Shown here in pieces: positions 1-10,963 of a stretch of DNA of 64,000 nt. This DNA comes from Mesocentrotus franciscanus. Lineage: Eukaryota; Echinodermata; Echinoidea; Camarodonta; Strongylocentrotidae. The position numbers and the translations under genes were made by a program. Location: contig CP137668.1 of the NCBI GenBank assembly GCA_037976565.1, positions 5,600,261 to 5,664,260 of the forward strand, given 5' to 3'. Below the pieces are notes generated by a model, which worked only from the letters and a program-made list of their open reading frames with translations, searched no databases and had not been told where the DNA came from. Within the stretch, counting starts at the first letter, position 1, and every line of letters begins with the position of its first letter.

Positions 1-1137
1 CAAAGTGAATTACCAAGTGGATGCTTTAAAGGCCTTCACAACCTGGTGCAACTAAATCTACAAGGCATGTCACTTCCAAGGCTAAATCCAGACCTTTTTG
101 AAGGCCTTGCTAATCTTCAAATGCTTTCCCTGGACGACAATGCGTTAAAAGATCTTCACCCCGATATATTTCATGATCAGGGTAATCTATTTTCGCTTTA
201 CCTGAGTCGAAATCCTATCTCAAGTTTAGACGATCAGTTATTTGTTCACACTAAAAAACTATCTATGCTTAGCCTGTCGAGCACGAACATAGATGTCATA
301 ACGGAAAAGACTCTAGGTCCAATTATACCTTCTTTGTCTACCTTAGATTTGTCGAGCAAAGCGCTGTCGTGCAATTGCAAAAATAAATGGTTCAGAAACT
401 GGATACAAAACAGCAGTGCAGAAGTTCTCTTAGATGATAGCATTTGCTCAAGTGCTTCTCCTCAAAAACTTGAGGGTAAACCATTTGAAGAGTTCGAGCC
501 CGCCCTCTACTGTGGTCCGAAGATTCTCTTATACTCCTGCATATCGGTGGTTTCTGTTATGGTAATAGCTATAATGGTCTTGTTCTACTACAATCGGTGG
601 TGGATCAACTACAAATGCTTCCTCTTGAAACTCTGCGTCATCGGTTACAGAGAAATAGTCGAAGATCGTGATTACGAATACGACATCAACCTCGTTTTCG
701 AAGACGGCGACGAAGAATGGGTTAATGAGAGTTTGGTGCCAAATATTCAGGAGCGCGAACCCGAGGTCACCCTCCTGGTCGGGGACGACTTGCTCCCGCT
801 TGGGATGTATCGGCTTGATGCTGTTGCCCACGTCATTGACAATAGTTACAAGTCTGTATTCATCGTCAGTCAAAGTGCGATAAAGGACAGCTGGTTTCTG
901 ACCAAACTACGCCTTGCCTTGCAACACGTCAACCACGCCAAACGCGACGCGGTTCTTTTCGTATTTATAGACGACATTGCGGATGAAGATCTTCCCTACC
1001 TGATTCGCCTCTTGCTGAGTTTTAACCGACCCTACCTTCAGTGGGATGGAGACCCAAGGAATCAAGAATGTTTCTGGGAATTGTTCATGAAAAGTGTTAG
1101 CGTCACTACCAAGCTCAATTACACTATTCCAATTTAG
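1..1137 (+). CDS. TLR: Toll-like receptor copy A, 3' part (last LRRs, LRRCT, TM, TIR)
   Basis: The frame is open from the first base to TAG at 1135-1137, so the 5' part lies upstream of the window and 378 residues are visible. They hold the last leucine-rich repeats (LxxLxLxxN type), an LRRCT cap starting CNCKNKWFRNW near 370, a membrane helix near 520-594 (ILLYSCISVVSVMVIAIMV) and a TIR domain near 679-1110. In the TIR the third box is clear (CFWELF), the BB-loop proline is kept (DDLLPLGM), and box 1 is unusual (YDINLVFED instead of a YDAFISY-like sequence). TLRs of this layout sense ligands outside the membrane and signal inside through TIR adaptors. Unlike copies B-D, the visible part has no frameshift. 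Copies B, C and D match it almost residue for residue. Confidence 0.93.
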   Translation, partial: QSELPSGCFKGLHNLVQLNLQGMSLPRLNPDLFEGLANLQMLSLDDNALKDLHPDIFHDQGNLFSLYLSRNPISSLDDQLFVHTKKLSMLSLSSTNIDVITEKTLGPIIPSLSTLDLSSKALSCNCKNKWFRNWIQNSSAEVLLDDSICSSASPQKLEGKPFEEFEPALYCGPKILLYSCISVVSVMVIAIMVLFYYNRWWINYKCFLLKLCVIGYREIVEDRDYEYDINLVFEDGDEEWVNESLVPNIQEREPEVTLLVGDDLLPLGMYRLDAVAHVIDNSYKSVFIVSQSAIKDSWFLTKLRLALQHVNHAKRDAVLFVFIDDIADEDLPYLIRLLLSFNRPYLQWDGDPRNQECFWELFMKSVSVTTKLNYTIPI

Positions 1138-1189
1138 ATGTGAAGTCTAAAGTGTGTTCTCTGGGGAAATACAGAATAGGCGTGGGACC

Positions 1190-1437
1190 TCAGCGGCGAG
1201 ACGATTTTTTGTTGTTGCTATTTTGAACCCTCGTAAGTGATGTTTTCCTGGCATCTACTAGCACATATAGAGACCATAAAAAGCAGTGCATGATAACGTC
1301 TAGTCTTTTTAAATCAAGTAACAGTTTAATACACAGTTATATCCAGAGTTACACATGATGGCGTTTTTTCTATGCACATCTCATTTTCACTTGGCAGCCC
1401 AAGGGGTTAAACCCTTACCCCCGTAGATCCGCCACTG
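1190..1437. mobile_element. truncated hAT-like MITE in the TLR-A 3' flank
   Basis: The other TLR copies continue from 'gaat[a/c]ggc[g/a]tgggg' directly into 'tctgtaggtgttgtatctgg'. Copy A is interrupted here by about 250 bases ending in tagatccgccactg (1424-1437), the inverse of the cagtggcggatcta terminus seen at 56679. The inner part (gctattttgaaccc, gatgttttcctggcatctac) recurs twice in the repeat at 56679-57485. The left terminus is missing. Confidence 0.6.
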
Positions 1438-4400
1438 TGACATGTAGGAATTTGTATCTGGATCAATGGAGATAAAATATACTTTTAGGAGTTGAATAAT
1501 AATGAAGAAAGAAGGTTGAGTTCTGGGAAGAGGTTAAAATAATTTGTGAGCGTTATCATTGTTATTATGCAAGTGTGGAAGAACATCAGATTACAAATGT
1601 TCCCTGAAAAGCATGGCTCTACAAATGCCTTAATATTCTAAATATGGCATGTAACAGCATGAAAATCAGGACGGATTTTTATACCACATGTTCGTGTAGT
1701 CCCATATACATTTTTATGTGTACAGTGCTTGCAACTTTACAAAGACTAGGCCAAATTTCTTATCATTTTGATGATTCCAGAACTTAGCAGTACACACCAA
1801 TACTTATATGCTAGATGATCAACCTTTTCTGATCGATTCCACACTGTTTCTTTCACAATGCATTCGCATGACTAGAACTCAACTTTATCTAGTACAAACA
1901 ACAACAATTTCATGATGACGTCATGCATATACATGTATGTTTAAAATCAATTTGTTCCTACACCAATGTTATACACAGAAACAGTCTGGGTATACATCCG
2001 TGGTAAAAATAAATGCATGGTTCCACGATCAGAGTATTATAATGTCTACTCTTGCAATTGCCTTCGTGCATATCTATGTTATTTCGTTACTTCTAGGAGC
2101 TTTTTGGATGTCATCACAGTGTGGTACATACTTACACGTGTGATTGTGGTACATACCTACACATGTGATGGGTCTTTGTCTACAAACGAATTATTATTTT
2201 TTTATAATGCTTTTAAAAGTTATGTGATGTTCAGGTACGTAACATTGACCTCCTTTCTTTCTTTCTTATTTTCTTTCTTGCTTTCTTTCTATCTTTCTTT
2301 CTTTCTATTTTTACTGTGTTCATATCAAATGTATTTTATTTGTTACACATTTCATGACGTATTCTATCGGGCTCCAGGAAAATGAATTTTCTGCCGTCGA
2401 TATCAAGAATTCTAGTTCAGAGCTGTACATACAACGTTGTAATGATATTACATACTTTGTGATCGCACGAGGCTCAAATGTAAATAATATATAGACTGTT
2501 CTCCATATTAATTTAAATATTTGTAAATCTTGTCATTTATATGCTCATTTAAATTTGGTAAAGTTCAAAAGGAAAATAGTATGTGAATTACAATTAAATA
2601 TATCATATAGTACATATATCTTTTTGTCTCCTTTTTTCATAACCAACTTTTTTAATCAGGTCATTCCTCAGTCATTGATTAGGATGGATTATTCTTCTGA
2701 ATTATTCTGAATATTTGTGATGTAATTGATGACTTCTTTGGAGATTTAATACTCGACTAAATAATCAAATATATATTCTAGATTAATACCTCCTATATGA
2801 CAAACAATCAAACAAAGAGAACACAATTTTCATTTCGTTTGTTAAGAATGCAATAACTGCTTTTCAAACTTCCCGGCTATGCCGAGTCGGTGATTAAAAG
2901 ATAAGCTCATACTTAGGAAGATTTCCATTTGGGCACAAGGCACACCATTTAAAGAGCGGGCTTCAAAATACTGTTATAAAATCTCTTGGTGACTATAATC
3001 CAATGCAATCTGTATTATAAATATCACTTTATCACAAACAAATTTTAGATAAAAAGTTCATTTAAGGTTGCGAGGTCGCACGAAACCAATTTCCCCGAAA
3101 AAGAACCTTCTTTGATTTTAAAATTATCGATCAATTCCTTTCCTCTTTCGAGTTTCAAGATTATTAATGTATCCCAAAGGGAGCTTCTGTCTACAACAGA
3201 GAGACAGGAAGGTGTCTGGACGGTGTCTTAGAACTCCTGCAGGATACAAAAATCTACATTTTGTTGGTTTTTTTTCTTCTTTTTTTTCTTTTCATTTTAA
3301 TTCTTTGTTTTGGTTATTAAAATTTAAAATAATAGGATTGGAAAAGGAAGAAAAAAAAGAAAGAAGCGTATCATTTTTTAAACTGTTATTCACATCATAT
3401 ATTTGAAAAAGAGAACAAAAAAGAGAAAGAAGGAAATTAACATTAAAAAGAAAGGCGTTGGTGATTATAGTCAGTTCTTGACTGATTGTCATTACAACAA
3501 CAAAAAACAACAACAATCACTACCAGTCTGTATTGGAAATAATCAATAAACCACGTTGCTAATGTATTAAAATTTAATGCATACTTCTTACCCATGATGA
3601 CACAAAATCTTGCCAGAGGTTTGCCCAATACAGCAACAAGCACGCTGGATTTCTTCCACTCAAATTCTATCATACATAAGAAGTGAATTGAGTAATTCGT
3701 CACCTTGGGTTCTTGGAAGGAATATGCATAAAATTGAATAAATTAGTAATCAGGTCTATTGTAGAATAACAATTTCACAAACTTGTTCACCCTCCTACCC
3801 TTTATGTCATATTCCCATATGAAGTTTTGGATAATCTTACAACACTAATACCCAGTCAAATGGCAGGATCAACTCTAAATTAATCGACAATAGGCCAGTT
3901 TCGTAATGTAATCAGATTTAAAGCACTATTTCATTCATCTGGTACGAACTATTGCATTTCAATAGTAAGAATGCAACATTAAGTGTTGTCATGTAAGAGC
4001 TAGAAGCCATAATGTTTGTCGGACCTAGCAACTACTATTATATGTATGCATTCTGATTATTGACATCCAATGATACGTAACAGAAGAATGTATTATCTCG
4101 TCTCTACGTAAATATGTATAAATTTGAAAACATTTTGCAATGCTTTATTGACAATATCTTGTCATTCCGGATAATGTATTTAGTTTTGTTTGGCCTGATG
4201 TAGGCCTCGTCCGTGTGACTGGCGTATTAAGGCACTCATATCTTAAACTTCCACAAATAATTGACACGTTGACACTCGCCTTGTGAAAAGGAACAGCACA
4301 TGCCATTTTATTATCCAAAGTACAAATAAGCAATACAAGCAGTTCTGTACACTCGTCATATATCAGCCTTTATACAGCATTACATATACATTCTCTCATA

Positions 4401-5980
4401 ATATTTGTCATGCGTAAATTATTAACAATCTGTAAAAAAAAGAATAGAATAATCCAATATAATGACGAATATACAATATATTACAAGACATGATTCGAGA
4501 CGAAGAAATAAATACTGTAAATCTTGGTATTTTCCTGGAAGCCATTAAACCATTGAAAAGCTCCACGAACGGTACATTATATCGTATAACATTCAACAAC
4601 ACCATACAATACCTATAAGCCCTAGATTGAAACCAAGACCTGATCATAAGATTGAAATAACCCTAAGCTCTATACATTCTGAATATTATGTGGTCTGTGA
4701 CGAGCTAAAACATAAATACAAGTTTGTTTTATGTCAGAGATGCCAGAGGGTTTTGCATCTCTGTTAAGCAAAATAAAAACAATAAACAAACAAAATTATC
4801 AGCCCTCTTCATCTTTCTTTACCCCTTTTTTAAAATAGGATATTTTAGAGATATTGAGGACCCACGCGAATGTTTCGAGACTTTTTGGAAACTCCCTCGC
4901 GAATGCCCCTTGCAATTTGTCGCCACCAGTCACGTCAGCCCAGTGAGGTAGTGGCTTTAGAGACCAACGGTTTTAGGACAAGAAGCAGTGGATATTTCGT
5001 GGTTCTGCAGTCTTGATTGTACATGTACTTGAGACAGATCATCCAATATACCTGAGATCCATAGGTAACCTGTCATAATATATAGATAAATAAAGAAATG
5101 AATAACTGAATGGAGCTCTATGCCCAAGCTCACGAGTCTCTGACGACCACTAGGTAATTATTCTCGATAATGCAGATCAGCTATATGTAATTAAGCCCCT
5201 ATTAGCAATGACTAGAATGTCTTCAATTTCCTTTTGATAAAGTGGTATGCTTTCAGTAGACTTGAATGTGAAAGACCTTATGTATTCCCTCATGTAAGTT
5301 GTAGGGCCCTTTATACGTAAATGCCAGACTAGCTTTCATTATTTGCATATTGAACGGTAAGTTTATAGACTGGGAAGTATTCGGATGGGACTGTAGCGAG
5401 TGAATAAGATGAGGGAAGCGAACTGAATACTTATTTAAAAGGCTGGGAAAAAATCGTTTAAAACTGGCAAGAGGGGAATTTTGGAAGCAGTACATAATTG
5501 GACATAGCGTAGCTTTCGGCTGGTAGCGTTAGTCAAACTTTGGCTTTCGGAAAAGAAGTAGTGGATAATTCGTGGCTCGGCAGTCTTTGACAATTTGAAA
5601 CAGACCATCCAATATACCTGATGTTTATATGTCCGCTGTCAATGAATACAAATATCTAAATAATCATAAAATAACCTTTTGGAGCTCTTTCGCCAAGCCT
5701 GTGGGTCTTTGTTGACCATTGGCTGATTCTGCTCGGCTATGCAGGTGAGATGTAAGCCCCTATTCGAATGTCTTTTATTTTCGTTAAAATATAAAGACGT
5801 CAGCTACGACACACTCCAAACTTTGGATCTCTATTACCCAATTGTCATTATTTTTTAAATTTTCCGCCTGAAATGAGATGGCTCCTTCCCACAAACTCCC
5901 CGGTAGTTAGCAATATAATTATAACGTCCAAACACCGCCCCAATCCCTCCCAGACCACACCTGCAGAGCTTGAGAAAACA
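1438..5980. other. TLR array spacer, no gene seen
   Basis: AT-rich sequence paralogous to the spacers after copies B, C and D. It shares blocks such as the CRE-containing segment near 1916, a segment near 4480-4590 and a short hairpin near 4736 (agagatgc / gcatctct). 1690-1885 is an inverse match to 57130-57310. A TTTC-rich microsatellite lies at about 2255-2310. Open frames here are short and show no domain. Confidence 0.6.
1916..1923. promoter_or_regulatory. CRE-type palindrome TGACGTCA in the spacer
   Basis: A perfect TGACGTCA followed by tgcatatacatgtatg. The same block is perfect at 32459-32466, has one mismatch near 16014-16023 and is lost near 44660. A binding role is only inferred. 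Confidence 0.3.
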
Positions 5981-6322
5981 GAGAGAGAGAGAGAGAAATA
6001 GAGAGAGAGGGAGAGAGAGAGATGAGAGAGATGAGAGAGAGAGAGAGAGATGAGAGAGTGAGATTGATTTTTTTAATTATTTGATTTATTAGTCAAATTA
6101 AATGTAACCTACATAAATACAAAGAGTAAACGATAATATAAAATGAAACCCAAATAATAATAAATTGACAGGATAACACATGCTGAAATGCTTATATTCA
6201 ATGCATTGTGACGTCACATTCTTTCAATTTATACAAAACTGAGGGATGAGAGAGAAAGAGATGAGATGAGGTAAGAGCGAGGGAGAGAGAGAGAGAGAGA
6301 AAGAAAGAGAGAGAGAGAGAGT
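5981..6322. repeat. two (GA)n microsatellites around a short AT-rich segment
   Basis: GAGA/GATGAGA tracts at 5981-6062 and 6242-6322 flank about 180 bases of AT-rich sequence. The same arrangement recurs at 37857-38222 in the C-D spacer, so it predates the unit duplication. Confidence 0.85.
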
Positions 6323-7210
6323 GTGGGGAGGGGCGGAGTTTTGAGGGAGGGAGGGGGAGAATGAAGGGTAGAAACGTAATGTAGCTAAGTCGGAGAGCTA
6401 AACTTTTGCCCATAAAGTTGGAATAATTTTGTTCTTACTTTTCTTGAAACGATCGTGACTACATGATTAATTCTTGATGAATAAAGTTTACATCTTCTCA
6501 TAACTTTATTCATTAATCTAAAGAGTCACAGAGATTGATCAATACATTTTTGAGAAGATATATACTTTATTAATCAAGAGTAAACCATATTGCCACCAAA
6601 CCTCATTAAAAGAACAAAATATGATTCGAACTTGTAGGCGACAGTGTAATTTCCACACCATGTTTTGCATACAGTACCGTGAGCATCAAGTTGTGTTAGG
6701 ATTAGGGTTGTGGCTTCTTTTAGAAACATGCCTCTACGACTTGACATGATCTGATTATCTGGAATCGCCCGCCCCTTACGTTTATTTCCGCTTAATATCC
6801 AATGACTATGTGTCTTGAGAGGGTGTTGTGCTACAGGAAGAATATGAAAACATTAATCTTAGACCGCTGATTCTTGGGCATATTTTCCTTATACAAGACA
6901 TGTACGTATTATCACTTTACATATAAGCATGCTAGGTTTATTGATAACCTATCCTTCTGCATTAGCTTACTGTTGCAACTAGAGTGAAATACCATGGAAG
7001 GACAGACATTTTGAAGTCATAAAATCTAGGAACAAATCACCAAGCATTTAGCGCCAAAACAATTCATGTGATTCCTTTATCTTTTAATTGTGGGTCAGTG
7101 CTGATTTATTACAGATTTAAATAGGAAGAACATTTACATTTGAGACAATTGGAAACTGCTGGGGAAAGTAAGAGAACCCCCCCCCGCTAAATAGAGAATA
7201 ATACTGTACT
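6323..7210. other. TLR array spacer, distal part of the upstream unit
   Basis: No gene seen. It is paralogous to 27091-27645 (B-C spacer) and 38340-39480 (C-D spacer), with shared landmarks such as tatccaatgactatgtgtc and ataagcatgctaggtttat. The shared sequence breaks at about 7210 after ataatactgtact and resumes at about 11495. Confidence 0.6.
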
Positions 7211-7700
7211 AGCAGGACCCGTGGAGAATCCACGGGATTCTAGGGAGGGTGGGGGGGTTGAAAATAGATATGTGCTATCGATCATTATTATTAATATTAT
7301 TATTTTTTATTTTTTTTTTTTTTTTTTTTAAATAATATTTTTAAAGATAATTTCTTTTATCATTTTTTAATTTTTCTTCTTCTTTTCATTAATATTGTAC
7401 TCGTTAGAATATCAACCTTTTGTTTGCTGTCCCATGTATCATTTTGAATTGTTTTTTTATAAATATGTATCATGTAATAAAACTTGAAAATTGGAAGAAA
7501 ACAGTGAAATCAATAATTTGTAATTAAAATTGATGCATATATTTTAGACTAATACTTTCTTTTTACTTTCGTTAATTACGATTATTGTCGTCACTTAAAT
7601 TCGTTCCTACTGTTTTCACTATCCCTTTCCGGATCCTCAGTCTCGTTATCTATACGAATATTGTTGTCATGCATGCACTGAAAATAATATACAAATATAC

Positions 7701-7849
7701 AAATATACAATGACACTCGAGCATCGAAGGAACATCAAATCGTATTATATTCTCCCGAGGGCCATCGCGGCCCGAGGGAGAACAGTACTATTGATGTTCC
7801 TGAGTGCGAATAGTTTTAGCTTGTTCCGAGAATGAGTCATTGTATATTT
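7701..7849. mobile_element. foldback (hairpin) element
   Basis: The outer ends are inverted copies (aaatatacaatgac / gtcattgtatattt). Inside, ggaacatca pairs with tgatgttcc, and ttctcccgagggcc faces ggcccgagggagaa, so most of the 149 bases can fold into one imperfect hairpin. There is no coding potential. The family is unknown. Confidence 0.55.
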
Positions 7850-8044
7850 GTTTTATATCCCTTCCACCCAGGCGCGGATCCAGGATTCCTTAGGGGGCCC
7901 AAATTTGAAGTTATGCGAGCCAAATATTGGTACGTAATGTGGCGTAATGAGCAAAAACGGTTTTTTTTTTTGGGGGGGGGGGCAGACAAAAATCCGCATC
8001 ACCCCACTCTTACATGCAAGCCCCGCTCAACGTTTTCAAAGTGA

Positions 8045-8360
8045 TTCGGGGTGTCAAGGGCGGAGCCCCAGAAGCTCAGGGTTTTAGGCATTAAATTACC
8101 GTCAGATAAGCATCCAGGGGTCCGCCTTAGGGCCATTGAGTGGGTCCAGGGGCAGAGCCACCGGAAGTTCAGGTTTTTAGGCATTTAATTACGGTCAGAT
8201 GAGTATACTTTGATACCTTATTTGTGACACTGGCAGGTCACTCATTGGCGTGGGGTCCAGGGCGGAGCCCCAGAAGCTCAGGGTTTTAGGCATTTAATCA
8301 CGGTCAGATGAGCATATTTTGATACCTCATTATTTTGTGACACTGGCAGGTCACTATTCT
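8045..8360. repeat. tandem repeat of about 105-120 bases, three degenerate copies
   Basis: Each unit contains cggagccccagaagctcagg, gttttaggcatttaat and acggtcagatgagcat; the last two also contain gtgacactggcaggtcact. The first copy is shortened. It lies inside the hAT-like element. Confidence 0.7.
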
Positions 8361-8709
8361 TTCTTTCTTTTCTCTTTCTTTCTATTTCTCTTTAATATAC
8401 TTTTCACAAAAGTGGGAGGGGGGGGGTGGAGCTCGAGCCCCGAGCCCTGCCGTTCCGCGGACCCTGACATGTAGGCCTCTAAATAAGTATATTTTTGCCT
8501 GACTGTAAATTTGGGAATTTGTCATTTTCCAACAAACGCATACAAAAGTATAATGTAATTAAAATCTCGGAAAATTATGTCATTTCAGCAACATTTGTAA
8601 ATCACCGGTATCGAATTAGAAATAAACCACGTTTGAATTTTATTTGGGGCAGGCCCCCCCCCCCCAAGCACCCAAGCCCCGTCAGTACGCAAGCGCCCCC
8701 GATCTACAC

Positions 8710-9245
8710 CTTGTTGGCGGGAAAATCGCAACTGATCTCCCTACCTTTCTTCTTTCTCTTTTTTCTTCTTTCCCTTCCCTTCTTTTCTCTCTTTTAGGTG
8801 TGCTGGGGAAGGGAGGCAAGGGCCGATTCACACGTTTTTGGCGGGATTAATCGCAACTGATCTCCCTTCTTTTCACCCTTTTCTTTTCTTCTTACTTTTT
8901 TGTTCCATTTTAGCTCTTTTGTTGGCGGGGGCGGGGAGAGGCAAGGTTTTTGGCCCTCGATTCACAACTTGTTGGCGAGAAAATTGCAACTGATATCCCC
9001 CTTCTTTTCCTTTCTTCCTCTTTTTTCTTTCTCTTTATCTCCTCTTTTCCTTTTTTCTTTCCCTTTCCTTCCAAGTTTTTCTCTCTTATTTTGTTGATGA
9101 GGGGGGGCAACAGCCTGGGAGGCAAGGCCCTTTCGCGCCCCCATCTCCTTCTTTTTACACCTTTTCTTTTCTTCTTCCTCTTCTTTCTTTCCCTTTCTCT
9201 CCTCTTTCCCTTCTTTTCCTCTCTCTCTTTTTTTTTCTTTGCTGG
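8710..9245. repeat. polypyrimidine minisatellite
   Basis: Three to four long C/T-only tracts alternate with blocks resembling gttggcgggaaaatcgcaac and ctgatctccctt. The long open frames on both strands here (Ser/Phe/Leu-rich or Lys/Glu-rich) are artefacts of composition. Confidence 0.7.
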
Positions 9246-9285
9246 GAGGGGGACCAAGGCCCACTGCCCCCTGGATCAGCGCCTG

Positions 9286-9684
9286 CTTCCACCTGTAGGC
9301 CTATCATTCCTTGCACACTTCTGTAATAGCATGTACGTACCGTACTCACATTCACATCACATTCAAAAAAGAAATAAAAGAAAACAACAATTGCACGGCC
9401 CAAACATGAAACATTGAATGATCTAAATACACGCTATATACAGGTACTACAGTATAGCTAGAGTGCTGCAGTTACCGCATAGGTTAAAATGCATTGTGTG
9501 AGCGCCGTGACTGGCCCGACACCGTTGGAGTTGCCCGTGCGGAGGCATGTGATATTACCTAAGCTCGCTGAATTTTTCTTCTCTTCAGTTATATGGTCTC
9601 GACAATTACAATCTATTTGCGTTATTATTGTTGTGATTTCAATGTAGTTTTCATGAAAAGACCAATAAAGCAGAAGCTTGGACT
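9286..9684. other. short spacer between two transposons, nothing recognised
   Basis: It begins with the right copy of the 8-bp hAT target duplication and ends at the left 11-bp duplication of the next element. No gene or repeat is recognised between them. Confidence 0.5.
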
Positions 9685-10044
9685 ATGATTATGTTAGCCT
9701 ATAATCTAGGCGGAGTGCCGAGCTTTTTTCTTTGCTGCTAGACTAACCCTAAGCAGAACGTCTGATACGGCGAGACTACGAACCGTGAGTCGCGAAGCGG
9801 CTCACCGCCTATAATCACTGGTCTAGCTAATCAATATTCATATATATTCAAAATGGCGGATCTATGAATCATTCAACAGCCCTACCAAATAAGGTACACC
9901 TATGTTACGTTCGACCAATCAGATATAAGAAACCGCAACGAAAAAGATTGCGCTCGTCCATTACTAAATAGGGGTAATAAAAAGGAAGAAGGGGAGATGA
10001 AACCAAATAAATCTTTAAAATGATCATTTTACTACTGTGAAATA

Positions 10045-10476
10045 TCAAAAAATTAAAAATTGTAGTTTTATGTGAACAATAAAACATATATCTTTGTATG
10101 GTAAAACAATTATCGTATCAAATTTACAATGACAAATTAGTGGTTCCCCTTGTTTTGGTAGTGCCAGTAGTGCCACTAGTGGTACCGGTAGTTTTACGGC
10201 GGTACTTTCGTTCTGCCAACGGCAACGACTCGAGTCATCATGATCATAGAATCCGTGGTCGCGTAGAAAATCACAGCACAAGGGGATTGCTTGGTATATT
10301 GCACTCTTTCCAAAACCAGTAGGTAATGCAACAAAAATATCCCTGCCGGCTTCAATAACGCTACGAATAGCGGATTCCTGCAGTTCTCTGAATTTTCCAT
10401 TAGGAATGCCTAGTTTGTTGGCCGCATATGATAAACTTTCTCGCAGAAGATCGTCGTCGCATGAACTACCCGCCAT
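10045..10476 (-). pseudogene. captured RecQ-type DNA helicase fragment (N-terminal 71 residues recognisable)
   Basis: The preferred start is the ATG at 10476, in AAGATGGCG context. The first 71 residues (down to 10264) resemble the beginning of a RecQ-family helicase: an FRELQESAI segment like the Q motif, and a Walker A loop LPTGFGKS at residues 51-58 that would bind ATP. After CCDFL the similarity stops and an unrelated tail runs to a stop at 10045, so motifs Ia-VI, the RQC and the HRDC domains are all missing. It lies between the arms of the 9696-10775 transposon and is best read as a captured first exon. A helicase function is excluded by length; transcription is possible but unproven. 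Confidence 0.75.
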
Positions 10477-10565
10477 CTTGGATGAAGAAAATGACGTAAT
10501 GTCACGTGATTTATAATATGCATATGCATAGACTCTTCTCCATACGTGTTTCTGATTGGTTGAGT
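10477..10565 (-). promoter_or_regulatory. promoter-like sequence captured with the RecQ exon
   Basis: Upstream of the ATG on the minus strand are an inverted CCAAT box (attgg at 10555-10559), a CACGTG E-box (10503-10508) and a CRE-like TGACGTAA near 10492-10499. This fits capture of a gene's 5' end; activity is not shown. Confidence 0.35.
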
Positions 10566-10933
10566 TCATTTCGTATTCATGAGGTTTTTCGTACGAAAAA
10601 CTGCCACGGATTCATGGTCGATAATAAAAAAACAACGACTAAAGCTAGACCAGTGATTATAGGCGGTGAGCCGCTTCGCGACTCACGGTTCGTAGTCTCG
10701 CCGTATCAGACGTTCTGCTTAGGGTTAGTCTAGCAGCAAAGAAAAAAGCTCGGCACTCCGCCTAGATTATAGGCTATGATTATGTTGGCATGGTCCACAG
10801 AATTTGTACAAATATATTCAAAGTAAAGATTTTACGCGAAAAATCGGACTGTTTGTGCCAATATATTGTAACCGTCGCACGAATTATCTCGACTGTGTGT
10901 GTACGTGTGTGAGCGTAGAACCACGTATTACGT

Positions 10934-10963
10934 TGACGTCAGTTTGGCTGCTGCGTATATATA
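10934..10963 (+). promoter_or_regulatory. CRE plus TATA-like pair
   Basis: A perfect TGACGTCA at 10934-10941 stands 14 bases before TATATATA (10956-10963). The spacing and order suit a core promoter firing rightward into the tandem repeat at 10963. No coding exon follows that I can identify. Confidence 0.3.

Larger units (their letters stand above)
7869..9285. mobile_element. non-autonomous hAT-like element, 8-bp target duplication
   Basis: The termini are inverted copies: caggcgcggatccagg on the left, and the inverse of caggcgctgatccagg on the right. The 8 bases cttccacc occur directly before (7861-7868) and directly after (9286-9293). An 8-bp duplication with CAG-type ends fits the hAT superfamily (established knowledge). 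The interior codes for no transposase. It holds about three degenerate copies of a 105-120-base repeat (8045-8360) and then polypyrimidine stretches separated by a repeated ttggcgggaaaatcgcaact-like block. Confidence 0.75.
9696..10775. mobile_element. Mutator-like (Pack-MULE-type) element carrying a RecQ gene fragment
   Basis: The ends 9696-9828 and 10643-10775 are perfect inverted repeats of 133 bases (compared base by base, no mismatch), starting agcctataatctaggcgg. The 11 bases atgattatgtt directly flank both ends (9685-9695 and 10776-10786). Long inverted repeats with 9-11-bp duplications are the hallmark of Mutator-like elements (established knowledge). No transposase is present. The 814-base interior carries a helicase 5' exon with promoter-like sequence on the minus strand, which is the structure called Pack-MULE in plants. 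Identical arms imply a recent insertion. The superfamily call rests on structure alone. Confidence 0.8.

Noticed and set aside
529..873. Minus-strand frames of 114 residues opposite the TIR region of copies A, C and D, and 65-residue frames opposite the LRRCT
   Set aside because: Antisense shadows of the TLR coding sequence, with no domain or start context.
4408..4647. Small minus-strand frames sharing PFVELFN(G/C)LMASRK in all four spacers (4408, 21745, 36263, 45769)
   Set aside because: The units are recent duplicates, so any frame looks conserved. Starts and ends differ between copies, the changes are not biased to silent sites, and no domain is recognisable.
5981..6062. GA tracts considered as a possible CRISPR-like or spaced repeat
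   Set aside because: Simple dinucleotide microsatellite without spacers; the window is eukaryotic.
8900..9417. Long overlapping frames on both strands rich in Ser/Phe/Leu or Lys/Glu/Arg
   Set aside because: They are produced by the polypyrimidine low-complexity sequence inside the hAT-like element.
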